DNA from: a virus
Reading direction: 5' to 3' (one strand)
DNA length: 50,285 nt
Virus record (IMG/VR): IMGVR_UViG_3300011253_000436
Span: 1-50,285 of that record
Part shown: positions 47,444-50,285 of the stretch, piece after piece
How positions within the stretch are numbered: position 1 is the stretch's first letter
How the letters are laid out: every line of letters begins with the position of its first letter
Notes under the pieces: model-generated
The model's input: only the letters and a program-made list of their open reading frames with translations
Databases searched by the model: none
Told to the model about the DNA's origin: nothing
Position numbers and translations under genes: made by a program

Positions 47444-49651
47444 ATGCCTATAATTGAAAAGCCACAAAGCTCACAAGATTTAGAGATAGACATTGACTCT
47501 ATTACGGACGAACTGTTCGCCCTAGAAAAAGAAGACAATGAAAAGTACGGCAATCTAGAAGGTTGGATTAGAGACCGTTTCAGTGCTGCTTCAGAGAAGC
47601 GTGATAGCGACGAACAGCGTTGGCTACAAGCATATAAGAACTATCGAGGTGTGTACGGTGACGACGTTAAGTTTACCGACGCTGAGAAGTCTCGTGCCTT
47701 CATTAAGATCACCAAGACCAAGGTACTAGCTGCTTACGCTCAGATTGTAGACGTTTTGTTTGCAGGTTCCAAGTTTCCTATTGCAATCAACCCTACAAAG
47801 AATCCTATCAGTGACTCTCCTAGTGCTGTCTATTTCGATCAGACAGAGCTTACTGAAGAAAACATTGCATCTAAAGTACCTAACCCTGCTACCGGCAAGC
47901 CGGAAAAGACTGAGCCTAAAGGGCAAAAGAATAACCGAGCCAGACCTTCTCGTCTTGACGACCTTGGTCCTTACTCTGAATCTTTATCCAGAGTTGGTGA
48001 CGATCTAAATGTAGGCTACGGACAGACCCCCACATCCGCTACTTTTGAGCCTTTAGTTAAAGCTGCTCGAAACATGGAGACTCGTATACACGATCAACTA
48101 GAAGAAAGTGAAGCATCTAAACACCTTCGTAATACTTCTTTTGAAATGTGTTTGTTTGGTACAGGTATTCTTAAAGGTCCTTTTGCCTTTGACAAAGAGT
48201 ACCCACGATGGACAGAAGAAGGGGATTACGATCCTATCTACGAAACCGTACCTCGTGTAGAGTCTGTTTCTATTTGGGATATTTACCCTGACCCTGACGC
48301 ACATAATATGTCTGAGGCAGAGTACGTTATTCAACGTCATCGTATGTCTCGTTCTCAATTACGAGCACTTAAAAAGCGCCCATACTTTATAGACGATGTT
48401 ATCGAAGAGTCTATTCAAATGGGGCCTTCGTACAACTCAGAGTATTGGGAAGACGTACTAGAAGACAACGAAGTTACTAACCAAACTAACCGCTACGAAG
48501 TGCTAGAGTACTGGGGCGTATTAGATTCAGACTTAGCAGAAGAAGCAGGTTTAGATATACCGGCTAAACTAGCAGATAAAGATCAAGTCCATATTAACGC
48601 ATGGGTGTGTAACGGTAAGATACTACGATTAGTTCTTAATCCATTTACACCTTCTCGTATTCCGTATCACGCAGTCCCTTACGAACTAAACCCCTACTCT
48701 TTCTTTGGTATCGGTGTAGCTGAGAATATGGAAGACACCCAGTTACTTATGAATGGCTTCATGCGTATGGCTATTGATAACGCTGCTCTATCATCCAACT
48801 TACTTATTGAAGTAGATGAAACTAATTTGATTCCCGGCCAAGATATGTCTATATATCCGGGTAAGATATTCAGACGACAAGCAGGCGCTCCGGGACAGGC
48901 TATATTTGGCACTAAGTTCCCTAACGTAACTAACGAGTGTATTGCTATGTTTGATAAGACTCGTCAGCTTGCAGATGAATCTACCGGCATACCTTCGTAC
49001 TCTCATGGTATGACTGGTGTTATGGGCGTAGGCCGTACTGCTTCTGGTATGTCTATGCTTATGGGTGCAGCAGCACAGAACATTAAGGCTGTTGTACGAA
49101 ACATAGATGACTATCTATTAGGTCCTTTGGGTAAGAGTTTCTTTGCATTTAATATGCAGTTTAAGTTTGACCCTGACGCTAACGGGGATCTAGATGTAGA
49201 AGCTCTAGGTACAGAATCTTTGATGCGTAATGAGATTCGCTCTCAGAAGTTAATGCAGTTTATGCAGACTGCCCAGAATCCTAATATGGCTCCTTACGTT
49301 AAGTACGATTACGTTCTTCGTGAGATTGCAGCCTCTATGGATTTAGATGAAGATAAGATTCTAAACGACCCTAGGGAAGCAGAGATCCAAGCTAAGATGT
49401 TAGCGGACTATCAGAAGGTACTCATGGAGAATCAACCAGAGAAACCTGAAGCGCCAGAAGGACAGCAAGATCCTGCTGCAATACTAGCGGCTCTTATGGG
49501 TGCTCAAGGTGGTCAAGGTGCTCCTCAAGGAGGCCCACCACCCGTATCTGATCCAACAGGTATAGGCGGCCAAGTACAGCCCGGTGCTGCTCCAGAACCC
49601 GGTGCTGCTGGCTTTTCTGCTAACACTGGTGAAGGACAAGCTCCTCAGTAA
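47444..49651 (+). CDS. Portal protein
   Basis: 735 residues, directly after TerL stop. Contains RWLQAYKNYRGVYG, KTKVLAAYAQIVDVLFAGS, a central YIQ/VIQRHRMSRSQLRALKK, SFFGIGVAENMEDTQLLMNG and ...TGVMGVGRTASGMSMLMGAA, all typical of podovirus portals; C-terminus is long, Gly/Pro/Gln-rich. Forms the dodecameric ring for DNA entry and tail attachment. Confidence 0.85.
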   Translation: MPIIEKPQSSQDLEIDIDSITDELFALEKEDNEKYGNLEGWIRDRFSAASEKRDSDEQRWLQAYKNYRGVYGDDVKFTDAEKSRAFIKITKTKVLAAYAQIVDVLFAGSKFPIAINPTKNPISDSPSAVYFDQTELTEENIASKVPNPATGKPEKTEPKGQKNNRARPSRLDDLGPYSESLSRVGDDLNVGYGQTPTSATFEPLVKAARNMETRIHDQLEESEASKHLRNTSFEMCLFGTGILKGPFAFDKEYPRWTEEGDYDPIYETVPRVESVSIWDIYPDPDAHNMSEAEYVIQRHRMSRSQLRALKKRPYFIDDVIEESIQMGPSYNSEYWEDVLEDNEVTNQTNRYEVLEYWGVLDSDLAEEAGLDIPAKLADKDQVHINAWVCNGKILRLVLNPFTPSRIPYHAVPYELNPYSFFGIGVAENMEDTQLLMNGFMRMAIDNAALSSNLLIEVDETNLIPGQDMSIYPGKIFRRQAGAPGQAIFGTKFPNVTNECIAMFDKTRQLADESTGIPSYSHGMTGVMGVGRTASGMSMLMGAAAQNIKAVVRNIDDYLLGPLGKSFFAFNMQFKFDPDANGDLDVEALGTESLMRNEIRSQKLMQFMQTAQNPNMAPYVKYDYVLREIAASMDLDEDKILNDPREAEIQAKMLADYQKVLMENQPEKPEAPEGQQDPAAILAALMGAQGGQGAPQGGPPPVSDPTGIGGQVQPGAAPEPGAAGFSANTGEGQAPQ

Positions 49652-49887
49652 TGGATACTAATGTAGCACGTTCAGTCTTACCTTTCGTAAACGATGTCCA
49701 TCACTATGAGGGATTCTTATCTTACGTAGAGTGTAGACTAGACATTCTCCGTAGCTTCTTAGAAAAAGAAAAAGATATAGACAGAATACGAGAGATTCAA
49801 GGTTCTATAGCAGAACTCAAGCGGCTTCGTACATTGAGAGATGAGGTACGGGGAACCTTAGAGAACGAGAGAAAACATGGCAGCTAA
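49651..49887 (+). CDS. Small coiled-coil protein
   Basis: 78 residues, TAATG overlap with the portal stop. Mainly helical (SYVECRLDILRSFLEKEKDI, REIQGSIAELKRLRTLRDEV), a helical-hairpin protein. Position after the portal suggests an assembly role; unknown. Confidence 0.55.
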   Translation: MDTNVARSVLPFVNDVHHYEGFLSYVECRLDILRSFLEKEKDIDRIREIQGSIAELKRLRTLRDEVRGTLENERKHGS

Positions 49888-50068
49888 AAAGAAAGCTAAG
49901 TCTACCGTAAACGCAGCAGGCAACTACACTAAGCCTACGATGCGTAAGACTCTTTTTAATAAGATAAAAGCTAGTACTAAGGGCGGTAAGGCGGGACAGT
50001 GGTCCGCTAGAAAAGCCCAGATGTTAGCTAAACAGTACAAAGCTAAAGGCGGGGGCTACAAGTCGTAA
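49877..50068 (+). CDS. Small basic conserved marine-phage protein
   Basis: 63 residues; ATG 11 bp inside the previous gene. MAAKKKAKSTVNAAGNYTKP, KGGKAGQWSARKAQMLAKQY and KAKGGGYKS; I recall this NAAGNYTKP...GQWSARKAQMLA pattern from marine phage proteins. Very basic; probably a virion or DNA-associated component. Confidence 0.65.
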   Translation: MAAKKKAKSTVNAAGNYTKPTMRKTLFNKIKASTKGGKAGQWSARKAQMLAKQYKAKGGGYKS

Positions 50069-50285
50069 TGGCCTTAAAGAAATCACAAAAGTCTTTAAAG
50101 GATTGGACAGACCAAGATTGGAGTACTAAGTCTGGTAAAAAGTCTTCTGAGACTGGAGAAAGGTATTTACCTAAGTCTGCTATAGATTCCCTTAGTTCGC
50201 AAGAGTATGCAGCTACTACTAAGAAGAAACGAGACGACAGTAAGAAAGGTAAACAACACTCTAAGCAACCTAAAAAGATTGCTAA
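50068..50285 (+). CDS. Start of the virion polyprotein (continues at 1-2137)
   Basis: 72 full codons, no stop before the window end; joined through the 21-bp overlap to the frame ending at 2137. MALKKSQKSLKDWTDQDW, KSGKKSSETGERYLPK, SLSSQEYAATTKKKRDDSKK and KQPKKIAKKTAQYRNKGGLM: a basic domain that I recall at the start of marine phage structural proteins. TAATG overlap with the previous gene decides the start. Confidence 0.75.
   Translation, partial: MALKKSQKSLKDWTDQDWSTKSGKKSSETGERYLPKSAIDSLSSQEYAATTKKKRDDSKKGKQHSKQPKKIA
50265..50285. repeat. 21-bp terminal overlap (right copy)
   Basis: Identical to 1-21; see the left copy. The reading frame is continuous across the junction, which supports true circularity of the assembly. 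Confidence 0.9.

Overview
The window is the complete genome of a tailed, podovirus-like marine bacteriophage, cut open inside a gene. The first 21 bases recur exactly as the last 21 (1-21 = 50265-50285). The reading frame that starts at 50068 runs through that overlap, in frame, into the long frame ending at 2137. The molecule is therefore best read as a 50,264-bp circle or circularly permuted genome. The DNA polymerase has a 3'-5' exonuclease domain, then a DnaJ-type CxxCxGxG zinc finger, then a family A polymerase domain. From memory this arrangement is the hallmark of the HMO-2011-type phages of SAR116, RCA Roseobacter and SAR11 bacteria. A T7-type endonuclease I, a DUF3310 protein, a TOPRIM primase and a DnaB-like helicase fit that assignment. 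No integrase, RNA polymerase, tRNA or CRISPR array was seen, so a lytic phage using host RNA polymerase is inferred; the exact host cannot be told.

Layout. (1) The plus strand from 43907 round the circle to 28973 carries virion, packaging and lysis genes: two small proteins including an HNH-like nuclease, a Pro/Arg-rich basic protein, terminase small and large subunits, portal, three small proteins, a 777-residue polyprotein with an embedded methyltransferase-like domain, scaffold, capsid, a capsid-associated protein, adaptor, nozzle, fibres, a first lysis block (10258-13112), a 1373-residue repeat protein, a second lysis block (17250-18253), an S74-terminated coiled-coil protein, large internal-virion-type proteins, a tail fibre and a tail-assembly-chaperone-like protein. 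(2) The minus strand from 40027 down to 28948 is the early/replication arm: a run of small unknown proteins, primase, helicase, DNA polymerase, a putative ssDNA-binding protein, a Cas4/RecB-like Fe-S nuclease, endonuclease I, DUF3310 and a chain of tiny proteins joined by ATGA/TAATG overlaps. The two arms meet tail to tail and overlap by 26 bp. (3) Between the divergent arms, 40.3-43.4 kb on the plus strand, lies an array of separately promoted and terminated genes with GCG/CGC/GGC-rich codons unlike the rest of the genome. They include a DUF932-like protein and a cysteine-cluster protein and look like morons. A noncoding region of about 540 bp with a five-run G-quadruplex motif follows.

How it works together. 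Early genes on the minus strand copy and process DNA (primase, helicase, polymerase, nucleases). The plus strand then makes capsids, packages DNA through terminase and portal, builds a short tail and injected proteins, and lyses the host. Two separate muralytic modules are present. The strongest candidates for something undescribed are the methyltransferase buried in a virion polyprotein, the moron array with its 18-bp duplication around a microprotein gene, the three dispersed copies of that microprotein fold, the duplicated lysis system, and the G-quadruplex/AT-rich control regions before the late genes.
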